Source: Rehmannia glutinosa
Taxonomy: Eukaryota; Streptophyta; Magnoliopsida; Lamiales; Orobanchaceae
Assembly (NCBI GenBank): GCA_016081115.2
Contig: JABTTQ020002186.1
Location: 277,094 to 341,093 of the forward strand
Length of the DNA stretch: 64,000 nt
Direction of reading: 5' to 3'
Shown: in pieces, positions 45,173 through 56,400 of the stretch
Layout: each line of letters opens with the position of its first letter
How positions within the stretch are numbered: the first letter of the stretch is position 1
Notes under the pieces: model-generated
Seen by the model: the letters and a program-made list of their open reading frames with translations, nothing else
Database searches by the model: none
Told to the model about the DNA's origin: nothing
Program-made: the position numbers and the translations under genes

Positions 45173-45757
45173 ATCCCCCACATGAAGGAAATTTCGAGGA
45201 TACTAAGATTTGGTGATAAAGTCCAACAGTTGAACCATGCATAGGAGAGTGTTACCCCTTGAACCTTCCCTTGTGAAAATATATTTACTTTACTAGTTGA
45301 TCAGTAAACGCGATGTCTTTGAACTGTTCTGCATTTTGTGTAAAAGATGATATACCTCACACAGGATTCTTCCTAACATATTTCAGTTCTCATTGTTATG
45401 TTCTTTCATGGCCCTGAACATACGCCTGGTTCTGCAAGAGGTTCTAAGGATTGAGCCTCACATAATTCTCTTCGAAGCGGCCCCAATTCTCTCTCACATA
45501 GGTGATTCTTCTTTAAGAGTAGCCCGCACTACACAGCTCAGCTTACCGACGCACAAGAATCATTAAAATCCAAATGCTTATCCTCTTCTTTTCACGTGCT
45601 TCACTGTTAAGGAATAGACAAGGGAAAAATCCCCCATAGTGATCCTAGAGTCTTTTTACAATTAGGTTGTCTCTTTGAACCTAGATCTTGGGATCTCCAG
45701 TCAACTAGGTTGGGTTTCCATTGTATCAACTCATTTTTCCAGAGGCTTAAGTCCCAT
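45173..45757. other. Non-coding region between RNase H and 3' LTR of Tork-like copia
   Basis: No coding frame. It carries the polypurine tract at its left end. Confidence 0.5.
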
Positions 45758-47562
45758 TCATCTTGATGATTTTGCAACTAACTCTCGATTTAACCCTTTG
45801 GTTAACGAATCCGCTATATTATCCTTTGACTTCACATAGTCAATAGAGATAACACCGATTGAGAGTAGTTGTCTAATGGTATTGTGTTCTGACTTAATGT
45901 GTCTAGACTTACCATTATACATATTGCTTTTTTGTGCCCCGCTAATCGCCGATTGACTATCACAATGTATACAAATTGCACACAAAGCTTTGGCCACTTT
46001 GGAATATCTTCTAAGAAGTTTGGAGCCATTCAAACCTTCTTCTCCACTCTTGTCTAAAGCTATAAACTCAGACTCCATTGTGGATCTAGCTATAACCGTC
46101 TGCTTAGAAGATTTCCACTATATGGTTGCACCTCCTAAAGTGAATACAAATCCACTTGTAGACTTAGAGTCTTTAATATCAGATATCCAATTAGCATCGC
46201 TGTATCCTTCAATAACAACAGGATATCTTGTATAGTGCAGTCTTAAATCACGAGTATATCTTAAATACCTAAGTATTCTCACTATACCTTTCCAGTGTTC
46301 ATGTGCTGGATTACTCGTGTATCTGCTCAATTTACTCACAGCATAAGAAATGTCTGGTCTTGTACAACTCATTAAGTACATCAGACTTCCTATGACTCGT
46401 GAGTATTCCAATTGAGACACAGCCTCACCTCTATTCTTTGATAGATGTTGACTCGTGTCTATAGGAGTTCTAGCTAACGACGTGTCATCCTTACTAAACC
46501 TTTCTAGAATCTTATCCACATAATGTGACTGATCAAGTGTCAGTCCATTTGAAATTCTAGAAATTTTTATTCCGAGGATCACGTTAGCTAAACCCATATC
46601 TTTCATGTCAAACCTCGAGTCAACATATCTTTTGTGGATTTAACTATTTTATCATTACTTCTAATGATAAGCATGTCGTCTACATAAAGACACAAAATGA
46701 CATAGCCATTTTCAGTATCTTTAACATAAACACATTTATCACATTCATTGATTTTAAATCCACATTCTTTCATGGCATTATCAAATTTCTCATGCCATTG
46801 TTTTGGTGTCTGTTTCAAGCCATATAATGACTTGACCAGTTTACAAACCTTGTTCTCTTGCCCAGGTGCAGAGAATCCTTCAGGTTGTTCCATGTAAATC
46901 TCCTCTTCTAAATCTCCGTTTAGAAAAGCAGTTTTTACGTCCATTTGATGTACTTCAATATTTCGCAATGCGGCAATTGCAAGTACCAATCTAATGGAGT
47001 TTATTCTCGTAACTGGAGAATACGTATCAAAGTAATCAAGGCCCTCTTTTTATCTGTAACCTTTAATTACAAGTCTAGCCTTGTACTTATCAATTGTTCC
47101 ATCCGCCTTCATTTTCTTCTTGAAAATCCATTTATAACCTAGTGGTTTACATCCCTCAGGAAGATCCACTAGTTCCCATGTATGGTTTTGCAAGATGGAA
47201 TCAATTTCACTTTTTATGGCCTCTTTCCATAATGGTCCTTGAGGAAGAAGTTATAGCTTCCTCCAGTAACTTTGAGGTTCACTTTCCAACATGTAGGTTA
47301 GAAAATTCGGACCAAAAGATTTTTCTATCCTAGCTCGTTTGTTGCGTCTAAGTTCTACCTCTTCTTCTTTATTTCCTTGCTCTTGTTCTATTGAATCATG
47401 TATCCATTTAGAAGAGCTTGCTTCTTCTATCGATCTGCACGGAAATACATTTTCAAAGAACGAGGCATTTCTTAATTCAATTATCGTGTTCTTGTGTATA
47501 TCTTCAACTTTAGATTCATGCACAAGAAACCGATAAGCAAAGATTATTATGTGCATATCCAA
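45758..47562 (-). pseudogene. Reverse transcriptase and RNase H of Tork-like copia (broken)
   Basis: From high to low coordinates. First comes the integrase-RT linker (acidic, 47,562-47,251, ends at a stop), then RT with KPLGYKWIFKKKMKADGTID, an in-frame stop near 47,053, MDVKTAFLNGDLEEEIYMEQPEGF, LYGLKQTPKQWHEKFD and the catalytic box YVDD at 46,686-46,675. A frame change near 46,605 is followed by ILGIKISR, GSLMYLMSCTRPDISYAVS and ANWISDIKDSKSTSG. RNase H is at 46,078-45,758 (ESEFIALDKSGEEG, HCDSQSAIS, SRHIKSEHNTIRQLL, DNIADSLTKGL). At least four breaks inactivate it. Confidence 0.93.
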
Positions 47563-48430
47563 TAAATATGCGATCAGCGGTTTTGGGACCTACCTTCACC
47601 TTTTTAGGTGTTGGTATAGCAACCTTAGCAAGACACCCCCACACTCGTAAGTATTTGTAGGATGACATTCTTCCATGCCATAGCTCGTAAGGGCTTTTGT
47701 CTAGTTTCTTACGGGGTACCTTATTTAAAAGGTAATTAGCCGTCAAGACAGCTTCCCCCCACATGTTCTGAGGCAAGCCAGAACTTAATAACATGGCATT
47801 CATCATTTCTTTAAGTGTACAGTTTTTTCGTTCTGCAATGCCATTCTGTTGAGGTGAATAAGGTGTTGTTGTTTCGTGTCTAATTCTGTGTTGGGCAAAA
47901 AATTTAGCAAAAAGTGATTCATATTCACCTCCACGATCACTTCTTAGCACCTTAATTTTCTTGTTGAGTTGATTCTCAACTTCATTTTTATAGAGAATAA
48001 ATTTCTCTATAGCTTCATCTTTACTTTTAAGAAGATACACATAACAAAACTTTGTGTTATCATCTATAAAAGTAATGAAGTACTTATTGCCACTACGTGT
48101 TTGTGTCGATTTTAAATCACATACATCGGTGTGAATTAAATCAAGTGGTTCATTATTTCTTTCAATATTTTTAAATGATGTCCTTGTTAATTTTGCCTCA
48201 ACACAAGTTTCACACTTGTTCTTAGAATCAATATGGAATGTTGGTATATAATTCAAGTTAATTAATCTACGTAAAGTATCATAATTAACGTGTCCTAGTC
48301 TACCATGCCACAAATTGGAAGACTCAAGCAAGTAAACAGAAGAGTTATTCATTTCATTAGCTTTTGGTTTAACAACCATTACATTGAGCTTAAACAGCCC
48401 ATCAGAAGCATAACCCTTGCCTACAAACAT
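47516..48430 (-). pseudogene. Integrase of Tork-like copia (long open segment)
   Basis: 304 codons open. The N-terminal finger is WHGRLGHVNYDTLRRL ... CETCVEAK. The core has D in HTDVCDLKS, D in LRSDRGGEYES and E in QNGIAERKN, the complete D-D-E triad. The C-terminal block is KSPYELWHGRMSSYKYLRVWGC. It is out of frame with gag-protease upstream (a one-base shift near 48,420) and breaks at about 47,530. Apart from these shifts the catalytic domain is intact. Confidence 0.92.
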
Positions 48431-49772
48431 CCCATTTTTTTAACAAAGTAACAACCCCTGACTCGAAAACAATGCGAAAGCCATGCTTATCTAAAAGCGA
48501 ACCAGATACCAAATTCTTACGAATGTCTGGTACAAACAACACATTATTTAGAGTCAGTTCCTTCCCGGACGTCATCTTCAGAACCACTTTGCCTTTTCCC
48601 TTGACCTCAGAAGTAGCTGAATTTCCCATGTACAGCTTCTCGCCGTCTTCAGTTGACTCAAAGGAACTAAATATTTCTTTGACAGAACACACGTGCCTAG
48701 TAGCACCAGAATCAATCCACCACTGTTTCGGTTTTGAACCTACCAAGTTCACCTTGGAGATCACCGCAGCCAGGTTCATATCTGACACTTCTTGAGAAAT
48801 GTGATCAACCATGTTAGCCTCCCGATTCTTCTTAGGTTTCTTGCAATCAGAAGCCTTGTGACCCTTGCCATCACAATTGAAGCATTTTCCTTCGAATTTC
48901 TTCTTGGAAATGCCTCCTTTAGGTCCCCAATTATTGAACCCTTTACCAGTTTTCCCGGTTTTCTTTTTCCCTTTTAAGCTTTCGCCATGCTCCACAACAT
49001 TGGCTTTAGCAGCCATAGGAATGAACAATTTCTTTTCAAAACTTTTGTTATCTTCTTCAATCCGAAGCCTAACAATCAGATCTTCAATGTTCATCTCCTT
49101 TCGTTTGTGCTTCAGATAGTTCTTGAAATCTTTCCAAGCTGGTGGCAATTTTTCAATTATTGCAGCCACTTGGAAAGTTTCATTCAAAATCATTCCTTCA
49201 GCAATAATATCATGTATAATCACCTGAAGTTCTTGCACTTGACTTATTACAGACTTGGAATCAATCATTTTAAAGTCTAGGAATCGACCAACAATAAATG
49301 TTTTAGCCCCCGCATCCTCAGACTTATACTTGTGGTCTAATGACTCCCACAATTCTTTAGCAGTTCGTTTAGAGCTATAAACATTATACAACGGATCTGC
49401 TAAACCATTCATTACATAATTCCTACAAAGGAAATCTGCATGATTCCAAGCATCAACCGCGTGAGCGGCTTGAACATCTGTTTCATCCTCACTCAACTTA
49501 GGAGGGTCTTCTGTTAAGAACCTAGCTAGGTTCAACGTAGTCAAGTAGAACAACATTTTTTGCTGCCAACGTTTGAAATCCAAACCATTGAATTTCTTCG
49601 GTTTCTCACCATGATTCACCGGTACATTAACAGTGGGGTTAGTCACTACCCGAGGCACAACCGGGATAACCACTGGATTAGGCACAACAGGATTCGGCGT
49701 AGCATTTGTCTCATTTGCGCCAATCGGAACTCCAGAATTTAAATCAGAAGCCATTTCTGAAATACAAATCAA
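48402..49772 (-). CDS. Gag-protease of Tork-like copia, 456 codons, open frame
   Basis: Gag core: KRWQQKMLFYLTTLNLARFL, AWNHADFLCRNYVMNGLADPLY, AKELWESLDHKY, FKMIDSKSVISQVQELQVII and EKLPPAWKDFKNYLKHKRKEM. A lysine-rich linker leads to the zinc knuckle CFNCDGKGHKASDC, and then protease with the active site DSGAT at 48,713-48,699 (WWIDSGATRHVC). The frame ends at 48,402 because of a single-base shift that separates it from integrase. Both domains are otherwise complete, so this part could still encode a protein if transcribed. Confidence 0.9.
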   Translation of the reverse strand: MICISEMASDLNSGVPIGANETNATPNPVVPNPVVIPVVPRVVTNPTVNVPVNHGEKPKKFNGLDFKRWQQKMLFYLTTLNLARFLTEDPPKLSEDETDVQAAHAVDAWNHADFLCRNYVMNGLADPLYNVYSSKRTAKELWESLDHKYKSEDAGAKTFIVGRFLDFKMIDSKSVISQVQELQVIIHDIIAEGMILNETFQVAAIIEKLPPAWKDFKNYLKHKRKEMNIEDLIVRLRIEEDNKSFEKKLFIPMAAKANVVEHGESLKGKKKTGKTGKGFNNWGPKGGISKKKFEGKCFNCDGKGHKASDCKKPKKNREANMVDHISQEVSDMNLAAVISKVNLVGSKPKQWWIDSGATRHVCSVKEIFSSFESTEDGEKLYMGNSATSEVKGKGKVVLKMTSGKELTLNNVLFVPDIRKNLVSGSLLDKHGFRIVFESGVVTLLKKWDVCRQGLCF

Positions 49773-50531
49773 AGTTTAGTACTTCGATTAATCGGAACAA
49801 ATCCGACAAGAACAAAATAAATTGTTTAACTTTTTATTATAAGGTCCAATGTAATTTCCTTCCACTCCAAAATAGCTCGGGTATTATTTACTTAGTTCAA
49901 AATAAATTCGAACCAACAATTAAACATTAGTACGCATAATATAATTGGCAGAATCTAATTTTACAAATGAGAAACCAAATTCTCAGAATAATAATACCAA
50001 AGATTAATAACCAATTTTGATTACAGCCTCTTGTTCGAAAAAGAAAATAATAATTCATGCCATCACAAAAGAGGTTATTAAAGATATGATCTTGCAGAGT
50101 TAAAAGATATCAGAATATATATTGAAATGATAATCCCAATTTTGAATTATAAAACACCAAGCATCCAAGGCAAAATAGACAAGCCAACAGTCAAATGTAA
50201 GGAATGAATTTGCTATACCCAAAGCATTTGATATCACTGAGTTATTCAGACTTGATTAACATCATCTACTAATCAGAATTTTATTTCAAAAATTACTTAC
50301 ACATCAGCAAGATGCATCCAACAAAAACAATACTAAACTGCTGCAACTGAAGACTATGTAGTAAGCATTATAATTCAGTTTCCAAATACAATATGCGATA
50401 TAACAGTCCAATTTTTTTTTCTTTTCGAAGTACAACATGCAAAATGAAAGCTGAAAACTTTAACAGAAACTAGAAAAAAAATCTAGTATAATAAACTGTA
50501 CTCGGAGAATTAAAAAAATCTGTTTTAAGTT
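49773..50531. other. Untranslated leader of Tork-like copia
   Basis: About 760 bp between the 5' LTR and the gag start, with no ORF. A primer site complementary to tRNA-iMet is not visible beside the LTR; a weak match (GCATTTGATATCACT, 50,224) is 300 bp away. Confidence 0.45.
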
Positions 50532-51523
50532 TATTAGCAAAAATATCGCAATACAGTTTACAAAAGTCAGAATTCAGTATAACTGTAAATTACAATTTGC
50601 TGCAAAAAAACCAAAAATTTTATTGAAACCAAATTCCAGAATTTGAAAAAAATAGAAATGGCCCGAATCGTGTGTTTGACACACTATTGTTAAAACAGAT
50701 TCGTCCCCTATTATGGACGTCTGTTTCCCAGGATAAGACGGGAAAACCGGACTACCTTTTTCTCCGGCGAACTGAAATTACGCCTGAACTTTATCACCAA
50801 AATGCAGGAGGCCAAGAGGAATACAGACAATATGCAGAGTATTTAGAATGCAAGTGTAGAGTGTGTTTTGATTGCTAGAAAATTCAGCTATTTATAGAGC
50901 TGAAAAATTAATCAGAGAGTTGTTACACAATAAATATACACAACAATTATAATTTTGCTGTTACAGGTTTTAATTCAAAAATTAAACCTGAGGAATTAAT
51001 TTCAACTGTTACAGATAGTTTTAAATTTTCGAAAATAAAACCTGTTAAAATTTAATTTCGAAAATAAAAAATCTATAAAATATAGGCTAGACTATGTGGC
51101 TCGATTTCGGTCCGACATTCGTGTACACAGGTCGCGCTCGCACACAAGTCAGTGGTTCGGAGCTCGAACCGGACCGTGATTTGCACCCCCCCTGCGGGCG
51201 CGCGTGTAGAGAGAGTCTCTATGCAATATAATCTTACACCTTACTAAAAGGTGGCATTATATATACTAGTCTAAAATGCCTTAGTTTTCCTATACTTTCA
51301 AAGAAGACAAACACATGTTTTCTTCTTTATAAATTAATTCCAATACTCCACTTTAACATTTAATTTGTCCTTCATCCAAACATCATTTTGGACAAACAAA
51401 TATTCGATTTCGATGTTCTCACGGAGTAGAACAATAATCCACTTTTACATTTGTCGTTAGACAATCGAATTCCCAAGAAAATTGCACCCCAAGTGTGCAA
51501 TTTCCTTCACAACTTTTCCAACA
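50532..51523 (-). mobile_element. 5' LTR of Tork-like copia
   Basis: 992 bp. In element sense the terminal CA has become TA (plus strand TATTAGCAAAAAT against TGTTAACAAAAAT). A TATA box is at 50,888-50,897 (minus). Confidence 0.9.
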
Positions 51524-51528
51524 GTCGC

Positions 51529-51624
51529 GTCACGTTTCATTGATAATATGTTCGTGACACTTAGCCAAATAATTCATCACTATACAACATCGTATCTTAT
51601 GTTGATAAAAGTCGGGGCCTCACA
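51529..51624 (-). mobile_element. Chromovirus LTR, segment 3 (LTR start)
   Basis: The last 96 bp on the plus strand match 57,239-57,334 of the solo LTR (TCACTATACAACATCGTATC, AAAAGTCGGGGCCTCACA). In element sense this is the LTR 5' end TGTGAGGCCCC. Confidence 0.9.
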
Positions 51625-51642
51625 TTCTCCCCTTCTTAAAAG
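51625..51642 (-). promoter_or_regulatory. Polypurine tract of the chromovirus
   Basis: CTTTTAAGAAGGGGAGAA on the minus strand, directly before TGTGAGGCCCC. Confidence 0.85.
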
Positions 51643-52255
51643 AATTTGGTTCCCAAATTCCTCTTGAAATAGTTTCGGGGTATTGTCTTCGCATATCGTC
51701 TTCCATTTCTCAAGTGGCATATTCATCTCGATCATGCGCTTGCCACACTACCTTGACCATTGGGATCTCTCTTCTTCTCAATTGGCGTACTTGTCTATTG
51801 ATGATTCGTATCGGTTTCTCCGTGTAGTCGCAAGATTTCCCGGATATATACCTGTGCTAGTTTCTGTAGACTGTCCGTCTTTTTGACTGGTAATAAATGG
51901 GCTTATTTCGCGAGTCTGTCCACTACAACCCATATGGTATCGTGTCCTCCCTTGGTTCTAGGTAAATCCGTTACGAAATCCATATTGATATACTCCCACT
52001 TCCATTCGGGAATCTGTAACGGTTATAGTAACCCTGACGGCCGTTGGTGTTCAGCTTTGACTCGTTGGCACGTCAGACATCTTGCCACATACTCGGCTAC
52101 TTGATTCTTCATGTTTACCCACCAAAAGTGTTGTTTCAAATCCTTGTACATTTTATTACCGCCGGGATGTATGGTGTACTTTGAGCGATGTGCTTCACTT
52201 AAGATCTTATTTTTCAGTTCCTCATTGTTTGGTACGCACACCCGGTATCTAATGT
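51643..52255 (-). pseudogene. Chromovirus integrase fragment with internal deletion
   Basis: Element sense from 52,255: the N-terminal finger (RVCVPNNEELKNKILSEAH, HPGGNKMYKDLKQHFWW, CLTCQRVKAEHQRPSGLL) and the first catalytic Asp region (PRTKGGHDTIWVVVDRLAK, about 51,960-51,900). It then jumps to the C-terminal part (RQVRQLRRREIPMVKVVWQ ... YATWEMEDDMRRQYPE), which has the look of the chromodomain-type end of Tekay/Del integrases. The second Asp and the Glu of the catalytic triad are missing, so the core is deleted. Upstream sequence is lost at 52,255, where the AT-rich DNA begins. Confidence 0.9.
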
Positions 52256-53422
52256 ATAAATATTGTATGAAATGCTTGAAATATTGAAATGTTATATATA
52301 TAATTGTATAAAGATTCAAATTATATATATATATATATATAATTTAATTATTATTTTGTCCATACTTTTTGAACATATAATAAGTAAATATTTATTACAT
52401 AAAATAAATGCTATTTATTTGTTCTATTACGTACTTATGTTATATTTATTTGTTATTATCAAACAATAATATATTATGTTACAAGATAGTTTCTCAAATA
52501 ATCATGATTTGAGTATAATGATATTGTCATCTAGAAATCACATGACACTCTGATTTTATTTATTAAATTAATGTATATAGTAATTTGTTGGTATAAATTT
52601 CAACTATGTCTCAATTAATGATCTAATTTAATTTAGTTGTCAAAAGTAAATATTTATTTTTTAAAGTTTTAGACAACTCAACAAGTGTTTTTCAATAAGT
52701 GTATAAACTTGCTTCAAATATATAATTAAATTGTTTTATTTTTTTTCATTTTTCTTAAATTTTAATTTATTGTTTTAACATAATATTTTGTGAAAATATA
52801 TTAAATTAGTATAATAATAATTTAATAAATCTTAAATTATTTTGTCCTAATCAAGACATATCATCCTGCAATCATTCCCCTGTTCAATGGACATCGCCGG
52901 GATGGGCCTTGAGATACCCGCCATGTCCCGCTCCATTACCATTCCTATAGTATATCAATTTTTGAATATCAAAATTATACAATACTTTATTATATTACAC
53001 TCCGTGCATCGCACAAGCGACATACTAGTATAAGTATAAAGAGAAGTCACTTCTCAAATTTTTCTTACCCATTTTCAATTATTATAAAAAGTAATTATAT
53101 TATGTCAAATGAATACATGCTAATTAGTTTTAATATGATATGTTTAAATAATAAACTTTTTCGGGCAACTAATTTGAATTATACATTGTTAATTTCGAGG
53201 AAATTAAAATAATTATTACTTACCAAATTTATATACATTTTCAAAGAATATGATAAAAAGTAAATGTTGATTGCTTTACAATAATCGCACTCTTTAGTTT
53301 ATGCAATTCTCATTTTATTTGTTTTTATATTTTCCTAATGTAAATTATATGTTGCAGATTTCCGAAAATTTAAGATATCATCATTCTAATGTTGGAAGGT
53401 TTCGAAAATATAATACCTTATT
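52256..53422. other. AT-rich DNA with a possible Helitron 3' terminus
   Basis: No gene. Contents: (TA)n at about 52,320-52,342; a GC-rich scrap at 52,870-52,950 (CCGGGATGGGCCTTGAGATACCCG) that looks like a hAT or similar terminal fragment; and at 53,001-53,029 a short hairpin GTGC-ATC-GCAC followed by ACATACTAGT, which fits a plant Helitron 3' end (CTAG then host T). The 5' end of such a Helitron was not found. Confidence 0.35.
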
Positions 53423-56400
53423 TGTCACGCCCCAAAATAGAAGCTGTGACATAATTTACCAAACTTATACCGGTTTACCAATCCGGCTCAACTATCCTCC
53501 AACATATATTAATAGAACGACAACTAAGCATAGATATTGGGAATAACTAAGTCAAAGTATGGTTGCAGCGGAATCCAAAATAAATAAAATACAACATAAT
53601 AATTGTTCCTCAGGGTCCTACGCCCTGCTATTACAACAAATAAGTCCAAGGTCTAAATTATTACAATAAAAATCCAACGTCTTAATAAAATCCATAGTAC
53701 AATACAAAACTAGGCTACATTTTGGGACCCATCGTCACCTGCGTCCTGGTACAGTCATTTATCTTCTGGTTGATAAAAGAGGTGGGGTGAGAACAAAAAT
53801 TTTCAGTGGGTGGGTGCCGGTGTGCGAGTGTGGCTCGTTTTATACACGAAAAATGGTTTCATGGAAATCAATGCATGAAGTGCATATGACTTTGTCTCGT
53901 TATTTGTATAAAGATTTCCATTAACCATTATGTTAGATTGGTCAGATTCAGTTAAGCATTATTATTGTCTTATTAAATTTACTTCCGCTTTCAATTGGAT
54001 AAGGCCGTAGCCAATATCCCACTTCACTTGGATAGGGCCATAGCCGATATCCCACTTGGATAAGGCCGTAGCCAATATCCCACTTCACTTGGATAGGGTT
54101 TTAGCTTGTATCCCACTTAATTTGGATAAGGCCGTAGCCAATATCCCACTTCACTTGGATAGGGCCATAGTCGGTATCCCACTTAATTTGGATAAGGTCG
54201 TAGCCAATATCCCACTTCACTTGGATAGGGCCATAGCTGGTATCCCACTTAATTTGGATAAGGCCGTAGCCAAATATCCCACTTGATTTGGATAAGGCCG
54301 TAACCAATATCCCACTTCACTTGGATAAGGCCGTAACCGTTATCCCACTTTAAATTTTCACTTTACTTTTCACTTTCATTCTCATTTTCACTTCCACTTC
54401 ATATTTCACTTTAAATTTCACTTCACTTCACGTTTCACTTCGAATTGCACTTCACTTTACGTTTCACTTTCACTTCACTTCACATTTCGCTTCAAATTTC
54501 AGTTCACTTCACATTTTACTTCACTTTTAATTCCACTTTATGTTCCACTTAAATCTTCACTTCAAATTTTTTCTTCCAATCACTATTTTTGCTCGTTCGA
54601 AAAATTTGATAAAATCAGTTAGCAAGTCCGTGGTGATCTTGGTCACACGATATCCGATATTTATTTCAAAAACAAAGCTCGGTCTAGTTATCGGGCGGAT
54701 AATCTAGCCGATTTTAATATTTGATTCGGTGCATTATATTCAAGCTCGATATTTCTGTTAGATAAGTATGAAACATCTCTTCAAAAAAAATTTATAGGGT
54801 AACCGAGTTAGAAAATCTCAAGTTCAAGGTCCTTAGCAATTTGTAAAATAAAAATTATTTTTACTAAGGAGAATATTTCCTTACCGGGTTCTAAAATTCG
54901 ATAAGTTTTAATTCTAAACTCAGAAAAGGGTAAGGTCAGTTTCAAAATTTTTCTAAATTCCCAGAGGGATATATTTTTAAGATACTTGGGACATATTTTA
55001 TAAAATTTGCAGATTTTCCCTCTAGTTTCCAAAAATTATGATTTTTGACTTGATATTTTAAAATTAGGTAACTCTTAAACCGGGAAGAGTTTTGAGGTGA
55101 TTCTAATTTTTAAATACTTCTTAGGACATTAATAAGTTGTGGTTATAGTTTTGAAAAATTCGAAAGTTAGGTAATTCATTTTCAAAAATTATAATTTTGG
55201 CCCAAAAGTGATTTTTTGTCGTCAAAGGCTCGTTTCAAGTCGGATGGTTATGAAATTTGAATAAAGGTTCAAAGTACCATATTAAATGAGTCAAAAACAA
55301 TTTGAGTCACCTTGACTGCCCATGTTTCGAAAATTTCAATTTGGTCCTTTAAGTTTTATAATTTTACATTTTGATATCAAACATAATCCTTATTGTGTTT
55401 TCTTGCCCGTAAGGGGTCCCAATCTTTCAAGTCACTTCATATATAAAATTTACAGAGTCTTGGGTCCAATATTTTGAATTTTCAGAGGAGGCCTTCATAG
55501 TTTTTCATATTTACACTTTTGGCCCTATATTTCACATTAATTACAAAAATAACCCAAGTCGATTTTCTTTTTACAAGTTACAAGTCCAGAATTCCGATAA
55601 TATATAAAAATCCATAATAAATATTTCTAAAACATATTTGAACATGCATAGCTTCATAAATAACAAAAACATAATGATGAGCATTTTATCAACAATTTAT
55701 GCAAGAAAGAATATCATACTCATCTTTTTATTTTCTCAAAATTTCATTAAAATATTAATCTCATAAATACTTGCTATAATTCATAAAATACCATATTATC
55801 ACATGAGCATGTATTTTTATGCACTACTAGAAAGAATGATGCATTTTTGTAGAAACATTTTTCACCCTTTCGGGTTGTGGTTTAAAATGAAGTCTTCTTC
55901 CTTGTATCAACTACTTGACTCAAACTGTTGAAGGTCGGCCCCTATATGGCATCCAAACCATATTTTAGTGTTAAAATTAAAGTCTCAAGTTCAAAGAAAC
56001 TAGGACCAAATGGCTACTACTTACCTTAATGTCCTCAAGTAGCTTCCAAAAAGAATTTTTCTCTTCAAGCTTCTAACCTCAACTTGAACTTGTATATGTC
56101 ATCCCCTAAGCTCCAAAAATTCTAATCCTTGAGTCAAGAATTAATTCCTCAAGTTGTCAAGAGGAAAAATACTAAAACCACAATTTCTCACCTTAAATGT
56201 GTGTAGTCTTGAATTTCTTCTTCAAGCTTGGAGTCAAGTCTAGGTCTTCCTTAATTCTTCAAGAAATAATCCACTAGGAGTACATCAATGAGAAGGATTC
56301 AACAAGGTTAGAGGGTGAATGTATATGTTTGAGATTTTGAGAAGAAAAAATGGAGTTGGAAGAAGTAAAATTTCCTTACCTTATGCTTGAAGATTTCGAC

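Larger units (their letters stand above)
44142..51523 (-). mobile_element. Ty1/copia element (Tork-like) with perfect TSD
   Basis: A 7.4-kb minus-strand element. LTRs: 50,532-51,523 (5' in element sense) and 44,142-45,172 (3'). The duplication GTCGC is perfect (44,137-44,141; 51,524-51,528), and the chromovirus LTR reads continuously once the element and one copy are removed. Order is gag, protease, integrase, RT, RNase H, as in copia. Gag and protease share one open frame of 456 codons; pol has several frameshifts and stops. Aligning 160 bp of the LTRs by eye gives about 5 percent differences, and the 5' LTR lacks about 60 bp present in the 3' LTR. No tRNA-iMet primer site was recognised next to the 5' LTR. 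Confidence 0.93.
7202..52255 (-). mobile_element. Remnant Ty3/gypsy chromovirus (Tekay/Del-like), 3' LTR plus integrase fragment, expanded by nested insertions
   Basis: On the minus strand the order is integrase fragment (52,255-51,643), polypurine tract (51,642-51,625), then an LTR that starts TGTGAGGCCCCGAC at 51,624 and ends GGGGCGTGACA at 7,202. The LTR is in three pieces: 7,202-10,417, about 43,321-44,141 and 51,529-51,624. The gaps are the (TA)n-flanked block at 10,418-43,320 and the copia element at 44,142-51,523. Piecing them together gives an LTR of about 4.1 kb that aligns by eye with the solo LTR at 53,423-57,334. The body beyond the integrase fragment, including the other LTR, is missing at 52,255. 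Protease, reverse transcriptase and gag are absent. Confidence 0.85.

Noticed and set aside
54056..54307. Repeat protein with units of the type LDKAVANIPLHLDRA
   Set aside because: It is the LTR minisatellite read in frame. The unit is about 36 bp, so some frames stay open by chance; the orthologous LTR does not keep it.
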